A model generated the notes under the pieces. The model did no database searches and was not told the origin of the DNA. It saw only the letters and a program-made list of their open reading frames with translations. From positions 1,488,001-1,552,000 of the forward strand of contig OY751495.1 in NCBI GenBank assembly GCA_963565915.1: DNA of 64,000 nucleotides. The letters run 5' to 3'. This DNA comes from Entoloma clypeatum. Lineage: Eukaryota; Basidiomycota; Agaricomycetes; Agaricales; Entolomataceae. Both the position numbers and the translations under genes were made by a program. This document shows, piece by piece, positions 1 through 9,961 of this stretch (position 1 is its first letter; the number at the start of each line of letters is the position of its first letter).

Positions 1-17
1 CCACGACAGGAGCCACC

Positions 18-1984
18 TCAGAAGCCTCCCATACCGCCCATGCCTCCCATACCACCCATACCACCACCCATGCCAGCAGGTGCCTTCTCCTCCGGCGCAT
101 CCACAACACAGCACTCGCTTGTGGTCAAAAGACTTGCGACACCGCTCGCATCCACAAGCGCGGTCCTCACGACCTTCAGGGGATCAACGATTCCACTCTT
201 GATCATGTCCACGTATTCTCCCTTCGCAGCATCATAGCCCCACGAGAACTTGTCAGGGCTGCCGTACTGGTTAAGAAGCGTCCCCACAATCACACTGCTC
301 TCCTCTCCTGCGTTGTTCAAGATGGCGCGTGCGGGGCCTGTGACGGCTCGGCGGATGATGGCAACACCGAGTTCCTGGTCGAAGTTTTGTGTAGAGATGG
401 GTACGGCGTCGGCCGAAACGGGGGAAGAGGCGGAGCCAGCGCCGCTGCCGGGAGAGGTGGTAGCGAGCATGAGACTGGCTTTGAGAAGGGCGACGCCGCC
501 TCCGGGAAGGATCCCCTCCTCCACTGCGGCGCGGGTGGCGTTGAGGGCATCATCATACCTGTCCTTCTTCTCGCCGACCTCAACCTCGCTGGAGCCCCCG
601 ACCTTGATGACAGCGACACCACCACTGAGCTTGGCAAGACGCTCTTGCAGTTTAGTGCGGTCGAAGTCGGATGTAGTCGGGTCAGCAATGATGGAGCGAA
701 TCTGCTCACAACGGGCTTGGATGGCATCTTTGGATCCTTCGCCGTTAAGAATAATGGTATCGTCCTTGGTGATGGTGATCGACCCGGTCGAACCTAGGAG
801 GTCCGAGGTAGCGCGCTCGAGTTTGATGTCGAGCTCGTCGGTGAAGACCGTTCCGCCAGTGAGAATGGCAAGGTCGCCCAAGATGGACTTGCGGTTGTCA
901 CCGAAGCCGGGGGCCTTGACGGCGGTAACTTGGAGCTGTCCACGGAGCTTGTTGAGGATACATGCTGCAAGGGCTTCACCGTCGACGTCTTCTGCAATGA
1001 TGACTAGTGGTCGGCGGGCTTGTGCGGCAGCCTCAAGGGAAGGAATGATATCTTGGAGGAGGGAGATCTTCTTTTCACTAAGAAGAATGAGAGGCTTCTC
1101 AAATTCAACCTTCTGGGCCTTGACATCGGTGACGAAATAGGGAGAGATAAAACCCCGGTCAAAGCGCATGCCTTCTGTGATTTCAATTTCATCATCAATC
1201 GTCTTACCCTCCTTGACGGTGATGACACCTTCCTTGCCAACCTTTTCCATGGCTTGGGCAATGAGGTTACCGACATGGGTATCACCGTTAGCAGAGATGG
1301 TCGCTACTTGAGCAATCTCGGCTGTGGTAGTGATGGTCTTTGTCTGAGCAGAAAGGAATTCTACGACGCGGTCGACAGCCGCTTGGGACCCTCGGCGGAG
1401 GTCCATGGGGTTACAGCCAGCAGCAACGTTCTTGACACCCTCGGAGTAGATGGCACGAGCAAGGACGGTCGCTGTTGTTGTTCCATCACCCGCAACCTCG
1501 TTCGTCTTTTGAGCAACATCCTGGACGAGACTACGGGAGGCTGGTCAGGAATTATGTCACTTCAAAGTCTTGAATACTACGTACCGAGCCCCGAGATTTT
1601 CGAACTTGTCCTGAAGCGTTATTGACTTGGCGACAGTAACACCGTCTGCCAAGGATAAACAGGTCAGGAATGAAACAAAGGAAGTCAAGAGTAAACGTAC
1701 CCTTTGTAATTTTGGGACCACCGAAGGATTGTTCGATGATGACGTTGCGTCCTGGCAAGCTGCGTTAGCATGACCCGGGGCACATACAGCCTCTTGGGCA
1801 CACCTTTGGGACCCAGAGTGACTTGGACGGCGTTGGCAAGGACGTCAACACCCTTCAGAATTGAAGCACGTCCCTCATTGGAAAACTTAATTTCTTTATG
1901 AGCACCACGAGTCAACGAGGGCTTTGCTGCCTTTGCTGCAGCACGTCGGAGAGACCGAGAGGACGCAGTAGACAGACGGTGCAT
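18..1984 (-). CDS. HSP60: Mitochondrial chaperonin HSP60
   Basis: Group I chaperonin of the mitochondrial matrix, which folds imported proteins inside an ATP-driven double ring with HSP10. Four exons (join 1804-1984, 1701-1751, 1585-1645, 18-1530, all minus) give 601 residues, the usual length. Introns are 52, 55 and 54 bp with GT-AG ends. The N-terminus is basic and rich in Ser, Arg and Ala with no acidic residue for about 30 residues, as in a matrix presequence. The nucleotide-binding GDGTTT motif is at residues 112-117; Asp113 corresponds to the catalytic aspartate of GroEL. The tail is a run of GGM repeats, typical of HSP60. The start is the only ATG upstream of the presequence in frame. 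A heat-shock-like element lies about 80 bp upstream. Family assignment is certain; exon joins are inferred but keep frame exactly. Confidence 0.96.
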
Positions 1985-2062
1985 TTTTTGGTTGGAAGGA
2001 TGATGAGGTGAGGGGTGTTGAGCTGGCAATTGAACAAACTCGAGACAAAAAAATTTTAAAAC

Positions 2063-2084
2063 AGAATTCTCTAGAACACACGTG
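2063..2084 (-). promoter_or_regulatory. Heat-shock-like element and CACGTG box upstream of HSP60
   Basis: At 2063-2077, AGAATTCTCTAGAAC contains two GAA blocks ten bases apart with CTC between them, one base off the nGAAnnTTCnnGAAn trimer bound by HSF. It ends 79 bp above the HSP60 ATG. Directly next to it, CACGTG is at 2079-2084. Placement before a chaperonin gene makes HSF control likely, but this is inference. Confidence 0.5.
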
Positions 2085-2587
2085 ACCGTTACTCCCACGT
2101 CACATAGACTGAATCCAGGGTTAGGGTCGTTGTTCCCTGCGAAGTTCAGGATTTGTGAAGACCCCCGCCTTGACACCAAGCGTTTGCATACAATCAGAAG
2201 ATTTTTCGCTGCAATAGAAATGAATTTAATGAGTTGGTTCTATAAACTGCAGTGATTCATTCAGCAAGTCTGATCATGGTTAATAGGGGTCTCGTTTCAT
2301 ACCACACTGTAATGTGGTGAATGCACTTGTAAGGAGTTGAAAGACGATATCGTACAGTCCTTCATACTTGCGCCAAGCAAACTCTCAATAGCGCCTTTGT
2401 AAAGATCCAGCTCAACAAAGACTTTAAATATGACAAAGGGATCTCCCACTGGCAGTGCATGCCGAAGCCGCAATACATACGACAGTACTTAAGCCCCATC
2501 CTCATAATCTACAACTCTCATTCCTCCAACACTCAAGTATTTGATATACTTCGTGCCGCCGCACCACGCACTTTCATTCCTCTTACA
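2085..2587. other. Gene-free spacer between divergent HSP60 and hypothetical gene
   Basis: No open frame with coding character. The stretch separates two divergently transcribed genes and must hold both promoters. A TATA-like tAAATATg lies near 2425, about 160 bp before the rightward gene. Confidence 0.5.
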
Positions 2588-3394
2588 ATGGTGGCCTCCT
2601 CAGCGTCCCACCACCCCACCTCATCGCCACGATTCCTGACCACCCCCAGCCCCCGCTCCAGACACTTGCGGACACCCGTGAAGGCTTCCCCATGCTCGCC
2701 ACACAGATCCAGAGACGGCGGCAAAAATCGCTCGCCCACATCCCTTTCCCTCGTTGGTTCCCTCGTCCGCGCCCTCAAAGTCAAGCCCATGAAGAAGAAG
2801 ACTCCCCGTAGCGCCGTTAGGACAGGCACTAGCAGCCCCCTCTTAAACCGAAGACGGTCTATGTCGGGATTTGGCCCCCTCTCCACCGCAGGCTGGGAGC
2901 CAGTGCGTTCTGTGTACGTCAGTCCCCAGCGCGACAGGGAGATGATGATCGAGGAAAAACGTCGCCGCTTTCTGGGGAAACGTGGTCCCGGGGCTACAGA
3001 CAACAGGATGGCCTCATCTGACGACGAAGACGACGAACAAGAAGACGAAACAGACACGCACGGAGGGCCTGTTCAGTATCTCTACGTTCCAGCCAGACGC
3101 GCCAGCATCGGGAGCAGTCCGATTCTCACTCCGAGATCCATGTCAAGCCTCCATATCGACCCATTTCGAACACCCCCGTGTACACCCGTCATGGGTGTCC
3201 CGATGGAGAATGTGTGTGCCTTCAGCGCTTCTGAATTTATGGACTGCGTCGGTGCGACCTCCAGCGCACTTCTGTCTGCGGTAGACAATACGATGGATCC
3301 AGAGAGGATGCGCAGGAGGGCAGAGAAGAGCCGAATGAAGAGCCTCCAAATTCTGGGGCCGGAGGCGGCGGAAGCTATCAGAGATTTCGAATAG
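2588..3394 (+). CDS. Disordered Ser/Pro-rich hypothetical protein
   Basis: Single-exon frame of 268 residues. I do not recognise the family. The protein is basic and low in hydrophobics up to about residue 130, with many SP and TP dipeptides that could be proline-directed phosphosites, a Lys/Arg patch near residue 70 (KPMKKK), and a short acidic run near residue 145 (SSDDEDDEQEDE). The C-terminal 60 residues are better ordered and contain an Arg/Lys-rich helix ending near IRDFE. The frame is open for 43 codons upstream, but the ATG at 2588 was chosen because the upstream part has poor codon character. The gene diverges from HSP60. A nuclear or cell-cycle regulatory role is possible from composition only. 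Confidence 0.65.
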   Translation: MVASSASHHPTSSPRFLTTPSPRSRHLRTPVKASPCSPHRSRDGGKNRSPTSLSLVGSLVRALKVKPMKKKTPRSAVRTGTSSPLLNRRRSMSGFGPLSTAGWEPVRSVYVSPQRDREMMIEEKRRRFLGKRGPGATDNRMASSDDEDDEQEDETDTHGGPVQYLYVPARRASIGSSPILTPRSMSSLHIDPFRTPPCTPVMGVPMENVCAFSASEFMDCVGATSSALLSAVDNTMDPERMRRRAEKSRMKSLQILGPEAAEAIRDFE

Positions 3395-3617
3395 GGTTAA
3401 TCGCATGGGGAGCGGGAGAGACCGCATAATGTGTCCTCTTGTTGTAACGGACATCTGAAAACTGCAGTCGGATCGCTGTAGGAAATATAGTGCAAAAAAT
3501 AGTATCTTACATGTAATCGACATACACTCATTAACACATCATCTCTCATCTCGGTTTCTGTATAATTCCCTGAGACATCGCGACAAGGAGGCGATGGGCA
3601 TACTTGATCGAACGGGA

Positions 3618-4120
3618 TCAAAATATGACTCTGTCGGATCTCAAGGCGGCCGCCACGAGCGTTGTCAAAACTCTGTGAGGCCCGGTGTGTCCAGCGGAAT
3701 CGATGCTAATTAGCGTCGTCAGTATGTTGTCGAGGGCTTGAACCGATAGGCAGCGAGGTTCCTGAGCAGTATAGCCAGAGTTGCTTTGCCTTGTTGCTTG
3801 TCGATGACGATGGTTTGCGATCGCTGCAGTTCATCATCACAAGCATTACATTCACATAAAACGAGAATGAGGATACAAGACAACATTGTTCGAGTAGAGA
3901 ATTTTTTACAGTAACTAGGAGAAAAAAAACGAATTAGGGGAAGGGCATGGGAATAAAATGAGAAAGAGAGCCGACCTATCATTGAAACTGCATGCTTTCT
4001 TGACGAGGGTGGTCACGGAAGAGACTGAGCTAAAGATAAATCATAAGGAGGCTCGTTAGACCAGAAAGCCAGCTATAGTTGTGGCGAGTTACGAACATGA
4101 GTGGAATGAGACGGAGCCAT
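3618..4120 (-). CDS. Possible small four-exon gene, unknown
   Basis: A consistent model can be built on the minus strand: an exon from the ATG at 4120, an exon reading VTTLVKKACSF, a short exon, and a last exon (about 3618-3823) reading LDNILTTLISIDSAGHTG and ending at TGA. Each proposed intron has GT-AG ends, two have good CTAAC or CTAAT branch sites, and all phases agree. Against it, I recognise no family, the predicted protein is only about 105 residues, and a competing frame is open over the last exon (to 3719). It would lie tail-side of mago, transcribed in the same direction. Treat as a hypothesis. Confidence 0.25.
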
Positions 4121-4188
4121 TATCACAACCATACAATACCAATACCATCCTCTTCATACGACGCGTATGAAACAAGAAAGGCGTTAGA

Positions 4189-4983
4189 TTATATGGGCTT
4201 GATCTTGAAGTGCAACGAGATCAGGGAAAAGATGAGACACTAGTTGGGGGAAATATAAAAAAAGGTCAGGAAAAATGGCATGCCAAAAAAAATCACGTAC
4301 TTTCAAGTCCTGGACAAGGTAGTAAAAAACGCGAAGGCCTTCAGGATCTTCACTGTCCTGGATATCGACCAGGGATCCAATTTTGGCGGTCTAGAGGTGA
4401 CGATATAGTCAACACTGCGTGACTTATTGGTATAATACGCACCTCGAAAGCGATGTGATCGTTGCCGACGCGGATTTCAAGCTCCTGTTTGCCGACAATG
4501 TTCTTTTTCGGCCAGTTGGTGTCATCTTCCCTGGTAGCCAAGATCTTGATTGAATCGAGGAAGCATCACTGGGGATTGAGAACGCACTTTGTTATCTCGC
4601 TGGATTCGACTATCCGCTTCAGCTCTTTTACTACTAAGGGGCCGACCCACACTTTTTTTTTTTGGGGGGGGGGGGGGATGTTGAGGATGATATTTCGTGA
4701 TTGTTCGGAAGATGGGAACACTCACTTTCTTTGCGGATAAGACTGTCGTTTCGGTAATTTGAGTTATTGGCATATCGCAGGCGTCCATGAGAGTACTCGA
4801 ATTCCAGGAACTCGTGGCCGTGCTTGCCTGAGTGTCCGGTGCTGGGAAACGTCGATGTGATGATGTTTATGAGGTGATCATGGAAAAACGCACTAATATC
4901 TGCAAAAGAGTCAGTACCAACCAAGAGAGTGAAGGTATGGGGACGTACCTCAAATAGAATGGGTCGTTCTCAGGGGAAGTCAT
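4189..4983 (-). CDS. mago: Mago nashi, exon junction complex subunit
   Basis: Core exon junction complex protein that pairs with Y14 and locks eIF4A3 on spliced mRNA. Seven exons (minus): 4949-4983, 4894-4899, 4726-4841, 4588-4651, 4443-4530, 4301-4390, 4189-4239, total 149 residues, the family length. Recognisable family segments are [56 protein letters not shown] and the terminal HFKIKPI. Exon 2 is only 6 nt (ATATTA); it completes Arg and supplies Tyr plus two bases of the next Tyr, and without it the conserved YY before TGHSG is lost. Intron 3 (4652-4725) ends in AAG after a run of 14 C and 11 A. Exon joins follow the conserved protein without any gap, so confidence is high despite the odd splice sites. 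Confidence 0.92.
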
Positions 4984-5115
4984 GATTGCTGGCGGTTGAA
5001 CGATTGAACTTGTCACCACGGCTGCACTCGCACGACTGTTGTGACTTGACTAATCACTCCCAGCCTGATTAGGCTGGGGCCACGCGTGATGTGCCCTAGC
5101 TTGCTTAGGCTTGAA

Positions 5116-5120
5116 TGTAC
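5116..5120. repeat. Target-site duplication of Copia-1 (TGTAC)
   Basis: TGTAC directly precedes the left LTR and is repeated at 9123-9127 directly after the right LTR, a 5-bp duplication as made by Copia integrases. Confidence 0.85.
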
Positions 5121-5481
5121 TGTTGGAACAGCATACGATCACATCAACGCTGGAGGTGATCACAGCGGATGCGTCGTCTTGCAGTCCTGTTGAAACAGCA
5201 TACAATCACATTAATGCTGGAGGTGATCACAGCAGATGCATCATCTTGCAGTCCTAGTATACTCTATCTATGCTACGCACTACGGATCGTGTATCTATGA
5301 TAGAGAGAGATCCTACTACTAACCTTGAGAGGTGTTTGTAGGTGGGGGGTACTCGGTAAGAGCGTTATATTGCACAGAGAATAAGGACAGTCTTATATAC
5401 TAGTCTACTTATTTGTACACTATTTGTACGTCATGGGGTTGAGCACATGGCACGTCTAATGGAAGCGGAACTTGTTCAACA
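5121..5481 (-). repeat. Copia-1 left LTR (3' LTR), 361 bp
   Basis: Matches the right LTR throughout but is 71 bp longer. A 67-bp unit starting TGTTGGAACAGCAT at 5121 is repeated in tandem from 5188 with several base changes, and there is one extra TCTA. The right LTR has one unit. Confidence 0.88.
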
Positions 5482-5642
5482 CTCCCCCTCGATGTGTATA
5501 CATCGGATTATGAAAATGTCAAGCCTAGATGTTGGCGACATCTTTCAAAGAGTTCCCGACTAAGATTTTTAGTTAGCATATCCGCGGGATTGGATGTGCC
5601 TTCAATGTACTCTACAGTGATCAATCCATGAGAGATGTACTC

Positions 5643-8445
5643 TCAGATGACATGATATCTAAGATCGATATGCTTAGTACGGCGTTCCTGTACAGGGTTG
5701 TTCCCAATAAAGATCGAGCCATGATTGTCGGCATAGATCGGGACATTCCGCATTAGGAAGCCAATCTCCTGGAAGAGTTGGATTATCCATTTTACTTGGC
5801 GGCCGCAATCGGACATCGCCATGTACTTTGCTTCAGTAGATGAATGAGCAATGGTTTTTTGTAGATGACAAGTCCAGCCTACAGAAGCACCTGCAAGCTT
5901 CAGGAAAAAGCCGGTGCAGCTTCGACACTTAATTTCGTCGGATGCCCAGTCAGAATCCGTGTAGGCATGTAAGCCCACATTTTGATCACTGGAATACATC
6001 AGTCGGTAATCAGAAGTGCCCACGAGATAGCAGATTATATACTTCGCTTTATCAATGTGTTCCTGGGTAGGATTTGCCGAGAACTGTGATAACGTAATCA
6101 TGGCAAAGGCAATGTCGGGTCATGTACCGATCATTAAATATAGCAGAGACCCTATGATCTGCTGAAATTGTGATCGAAGCGCAGCAGTGGCAGTGCCAGC
6201 ATTTGCTGTCGGCTTGTATCCAGTAGATAGAGGAGTCTTGGCGATCGTTGCATTTGTCATGCCGAATCTCTCTACTACTTTTTGTAAATAGGCACATTGA
6301 TCGATCATGATCGTATTCTTGGTACGCGTGATGCACATTCTCAAGAATTCAGTGGGTTCATCTAGATGAGATTCCCAAATAGCCATGAATTCAGCTCTTT
6401 TAACAGTTGTAAGCTTAGCGTCTGGTCCCATGAACATTGCATCATCGACATAGATTATTGCTAGTACGATGGTCCCGTTCGGGAAATAGAAAACAAAGAT
6501 TCCGGCGTCAGATATGACCCTTCGGAAACCTAGTTTCTTCATGGATTTCTCCATGGCATGCCACCATGCAAGTCCAGCCTGCTTCAAACCGTAAATAGCC
6601 TTATGCAGGTGCCAAACAAGAAGTTCTTTGCCTTTTATTTTGAAGCCTTCGGGTTGCATCATGTATAACTCTTCCTGGAGTTTCCCATAAAGGAAAGCAG
6701 CAGTTACGTCAAGTGCAAGAATCACCCAACTCTCAAGCGCAGCAGTAGCGAGCATGAGACGTACTGTCTCGAATTGAATTACGGGAGAGAATACCTCATC
6801 GAAATCGATTCCCTCAATTTGCGAGAACCCTTGAGCAACAAGCTGAGCCTTTTTACGGCCGTCGGTCTTTATGTCGAAGACCCATCGTGAGCCGATGGCC
6901 TTCCGTCCAGTCGGTAAAGGTGTTAGATCATAAACATCACACCGCTTGATGCTATCAAGTTCCTTATGGCATGCATCCAACCACTCATCCTGGAGGTTTT
7001 TTGGCATTTTGGCAATGTTGCAAAACTTCATCTCCTGGATATCACAGAACTGTGAGAGATTAGATTCAGAGTGAGGAACGGCTGATGCAAGTAGCGCGTT
7101 CAACTCAGCGATCTGTTTCATGTCTCCCCCTCGTTTCTGAACTAATCGTTCTAGGTACAAGTTAAATGCTTTTGGACCTAGCTCCACATCATTCATCATT
7201 TCGCGCAGTAAAGCTCTCCACATCCGTATCTTCCAAAGGTTCATCATCAGGAACTTTGGGGTCATCGGGAGGAGTACCGGAAGATCCACTAGGCCCTGTG
7301 TCAGGCGGGGCTAAGGGGGAACTAGGTTCCACTTCTTCCTGTCGTGATCAGGGAACATTGCGGAGCCAGGAAGGCTCACGCTGCTGTTTCTCTCGATTCA
7401 CGGCTTCATGCCAAGAGCGTGTGTGATTGATGTCGTGTTGTTGTTGCGTGGGGTGCCATTGCTCCCCGTAGATGTTGCCTTCTCATCGAGGCGGGTTAGC
7501 ATTCCTTCGTGGTCGAGGGACATCAGCAGGTGGAGGATTCGCCAGCTGGTTCTGGACCTCAGGATCATCCTGATTTGAAGGTGGTACATCAGTGCTGTTG
7601 CACTGGTTTCCATTTGGAGCAGAAGGGGGATCGGAGGATTCATCTCTGCTCGGCTGATTACGCTGGCGGGAATGATAATGAACATCTCCGTCTCCGAAGT
7701 GGTGATCAACATCGTCATCAGGGTTTCCATCATTCTGAGACTCATCATGGGAAGGCTCATTTCCCATGGGTGTGTGTTGTGGCACTTTGGTATCCGGACA
7801 CCTTGGAAAGAGTGTTTCATCGAATACCGCGGTAGTACCAATAAAGATACTGTTTTTATCAGTCATAAACTGATATGCTTTCATTCCTGGTTTAAAACCC
7901 ATAAAGGTCATAAGTTCCACATGTGGATTTAATTTATTCACACGGTGTTCTTCAGGAATATAAACATAGGCAGTGCAGCCTAAAACACGGAGATTTGATA
8001 CATCCGGTTTTTCCCCTTTTAGAGATTCAAAAGGTGTTTTCCAATAAAGTCGTTTAATTGGCGTGCAATTATAGACATGCACGGCATGTAAAACGCAAAA
8101 CTCCCACCATGATTGTGGTAAGCAGGTGGAAAATCACATCACCTGTGCTTTCTCTACAATGGTGCGGTTAATCCTTTCGGCTTGACCGTTTTGTTGGGGT
8201 GTATTAGGAGCTGAAATTTCCACAGCAATTCCAAGATCCTCAAGGTATTTTACTACCCCAGTTTCCTTTTTGAACTCTCCCCCTCCATCAAAATGCCATC
8301 AGCGAAATTTTGACTGTAACCAGTCCCCAGATACGAGCATCCAGGTCCCTTTAAACTGTAAAAACCCTGTCATCTTATCGCTCCACTCCTTCCAGTTAGA
8401 GCCGGTCATCTTGACGACAGTGGATTTGTAATCAAAAGAAGACAT
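5643..8445 (-). pseudogene. Copia-1 gag-pol remnant
   Basis: Reading right to left: ATG at 8445 opens a gag start (about 45 residues, WKEWSDKMTGFLQFKGTW), then after a TGA at 8299-8301 the frame enters integrase at FDGGGEF and PNTPQQNGQAER, so a deletion has joined gag to integrase. Integrase continues to about 7490 (VLGCTAYVYIPEEHR). After frameshifts, reverse transcriptase runs about 7290-6120 with DGRKKAQLVAQGFSQ, DVTAAFLYGKL and YVDD; TGA at 6118 then interrupts it, and RNase H follows to 5643 (TDSDWASDE, SSTEAKYMA). Not functional. Confidence 0.88.
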
Positions 8446-8818
8446 GTTTTGATGCGAAGGGTGAGAGTGCAAAAGACTGGAAATAGAATGCGTCAGTCAC
8501 ATGTCAAATCAGATCTTAGATGAAACAGGGACACAGCAACATGTGTTTTACTCCACTAGGGTCCATCAGACCCCTATTCCACGTTTACACAGAGTTAACT
8601 GGTAGACACATGTATGGAGGCGGATGGGCATCCGCGATCATCAGGGTGTTATCACCCGGATCTGCTAGCTCATTGTGCTACACAATGGTGTGGGATTAAT
8701 CATCCACATGATCATTAATGTTGTATGTACAGATTGAGGTGCACTTGATCTATTGCGTTCACGATGTAGCAGCATTGAGTCTACTAAGACTGCCAGCGAC
8801 GAGCGCAATGGCGAGTCT

Positions 8819-8832
8819 CAGGGCTCATAACC
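8819..8832 (-). other. Copia-1 primer-binding site, half-tRNA type
   Basis: The 14 bases next to the 5' (right) LTR read GGTTATGAGCCCTG on the element strand. They are complementary to CAGGGCUCAUAACC, the anticodon stem and loop of initiator tRNA-Met, as in Drosophila copia and yeast Ty5, which prime from a cut 5' half of that tRNA. There is no TGG of a 3'-end primer site. Confidence 0.75.
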
Positions 8833-9122
8833 TGTTGGAACAGCATATGATCACATCAACACTGGAGGTGATCACAGCAGATGCGTCGTCTTGCAGTCCT
8901 AGTATACTCTATGCTACGCACTACGGATCATGTATCTATGATAGAGAGAGATCCTACTACTAACCTTGAGAGGTGTTTGCAGGTGGGGGTTACTCAGTAA
9001 GAGTGTTATATTGCACAGAGAATAAGGACAGTCTTATATACTAGTCTACTCATTTGTACACTATTTGTACATCATGGGGTTGAGCACATGGCATGTCTAA
9101 TAGAAGCGGAACTCGTTCAACA
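8833..9122 (-). repeat. Copia-1 right LTR (5' LTR), 290 bp
   Basis: Begins TGTTGGAACA and ends CGTTCAACA; followed by the TGTAC duplication. Lacks the 67-bp tandem unit present in the left LTR. Confidence 0.9.
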
Positions 9123-9186
9123 TGTACTAAAATCCCAACACCAGCAATAGCACCGTCGCGAAATGAGCAAAAACATCAACCAAGTA

Positions 9187-9458
9187 CTGTAGCATTTCAA
9201 TCAATTCGTCAGTCACGTGTCACAGGGCTCTGGAAAACACCAGAATGTCACAATTGTCACGCTTCCCTGAGCCCGGTGACAAAATTGGGACATGGGATTT
9301 CCCAAAATGGCACGCAGAAATTGCCAAAAATACCAAAAACGACAAAAATCGGTCACATTTGAATCGAAGTCACGGAAATTTTTGCCTGCGACGAAATCAA
9401 AATTTTGTCGCACCATGTCACGCATCACAGGCCTGACAAATTGATTGAAATGCTACAG
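9187..9458. mobile_element. 272-bp MITE with TA target sites
   Basis: Ends are inverted repeats of 25 bp: CTGTAGCATTTCAATCAATT at 9187 and its complement finishing at 9458, with one mismatch in the inner part. TA lies outside each end (9185-9186 and 9459-9460), as for Tc1/mariner-type elements. The interior is rich in GTCAC and CAAAA and has no open frame of note. Confidence 0.8.
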
Positions 9459-9461
9459 TAC

Positions 9462-9888
9462 CCTTGACCATGCATCACCAGCATGTCGGAGCAACCTCAG
9501 AACATGCCACCCATTAATCCCCATCAACAATGCCCAGGACCCATTCCCACCATCTCCCACGGCCTCAACACTGTTCCCATCGAGCCCCAAACAATGTCTC
9601 GGTGGGCTCCCATGCCCCTTGCCTGCCACTTCCTCATTCCCGTACCTTCCCTCCACCTCCCCCTGCTCTCCTATGCCTCGGACTTCATCCCCTACCATTG
9701 TGTGAGTATATATACACCAGGCGTGGCTTAGGAAGTGTTGAGGATTCAGCAACAGCAGCTACGACTGTTCGGTCAAGTTGCCTCAGCTGATCATGTGATG
9801 CATCTGTCATCATGGGTTCACTGTTGTCATAATAAATATGAGCAGGAATACTCCATGAGCAGGACTTGAACATGAGATCTCCTGATGA
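9462..9888. other. No certain gene; possible SINE body
   Basis: A pyrimidine-rich frame begins MSEQPQNMPPINPHQQ near 9484 but is short and unrecognised. From about 9730 to 9888 the sequence may be the body of the tRNA-derived unit at 9889-9961; on the minus strand it carries a second GTTCAAGTCC box B-like string near 9866. Confidence 0.35.
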
Positions 9889-9961
9889 TGGCTCTGCTGA
9901 GAATCGAACCCAGGCTCACTTGGATCTCGACCAAGGGTGTTAACCACTACACCACAGGGCC
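9889..9961 (-). repeat. tRNA-derived sequence, probable SINE head
   Basis: Read on the minus strand, 73 nt fold like a tRNA: acceptor GGCCCTG against CAGAGCC with one C-A mismatch, discriminator A, a box A-like TGTAGTGGTTAACA, a 5-bp anticodon stem CTTGG/CCAAG, and a T arm with GGTTCGATTCT (box B). The anticodon loop is TCGAGAT, where position 33 is C and not the obligatory U, and the acceptor has a mismatch. I therefore favour a tRNA-derived SINE or a tRNA pseudogene over a working tRNA. If functional, the anticodon would be GAG (Leu), but it lacks the long variable arm of tRNA-Leu. Confidence 0.65.

Larger units (their letters stand above)
5121..9122 (-). mobile_element. Copia-1, decayed and internally deleted Ty1/Copia retrotransposon
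   Basis: LTRs at 5121-5481 and 8833-9122 begin TGTTGGAACA and end in CAACA, flanked by TGTAC. Transcription would run right to left. The interior is only about 3.35 kb, where a full Copia has 4.5 kb or more. What remains is a gag N-terminus, the middle and end of integrase, reverse transcriptase with YVDD, and RNase H. The gag C-terminus, protease and integrase zinc domain are missing. Several frameshifts and an in-frame TGA (6118-6120, where the family has Arg before PDI) show it is dead. Confidence 0.9.

Noticed and set aside
250..1140. Long plus-strand open frame opposite HSP60
   Set aside because: It is the antisense shadow of a highly conserved GC-rich exon and matches no family.
9889..9961. 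Functional tRNA-Leu(GAG)
   Set aside because: Position 33 is C, the acceptor stem has a mismatch, and the long variable arm of tRNA-Leu is absent.
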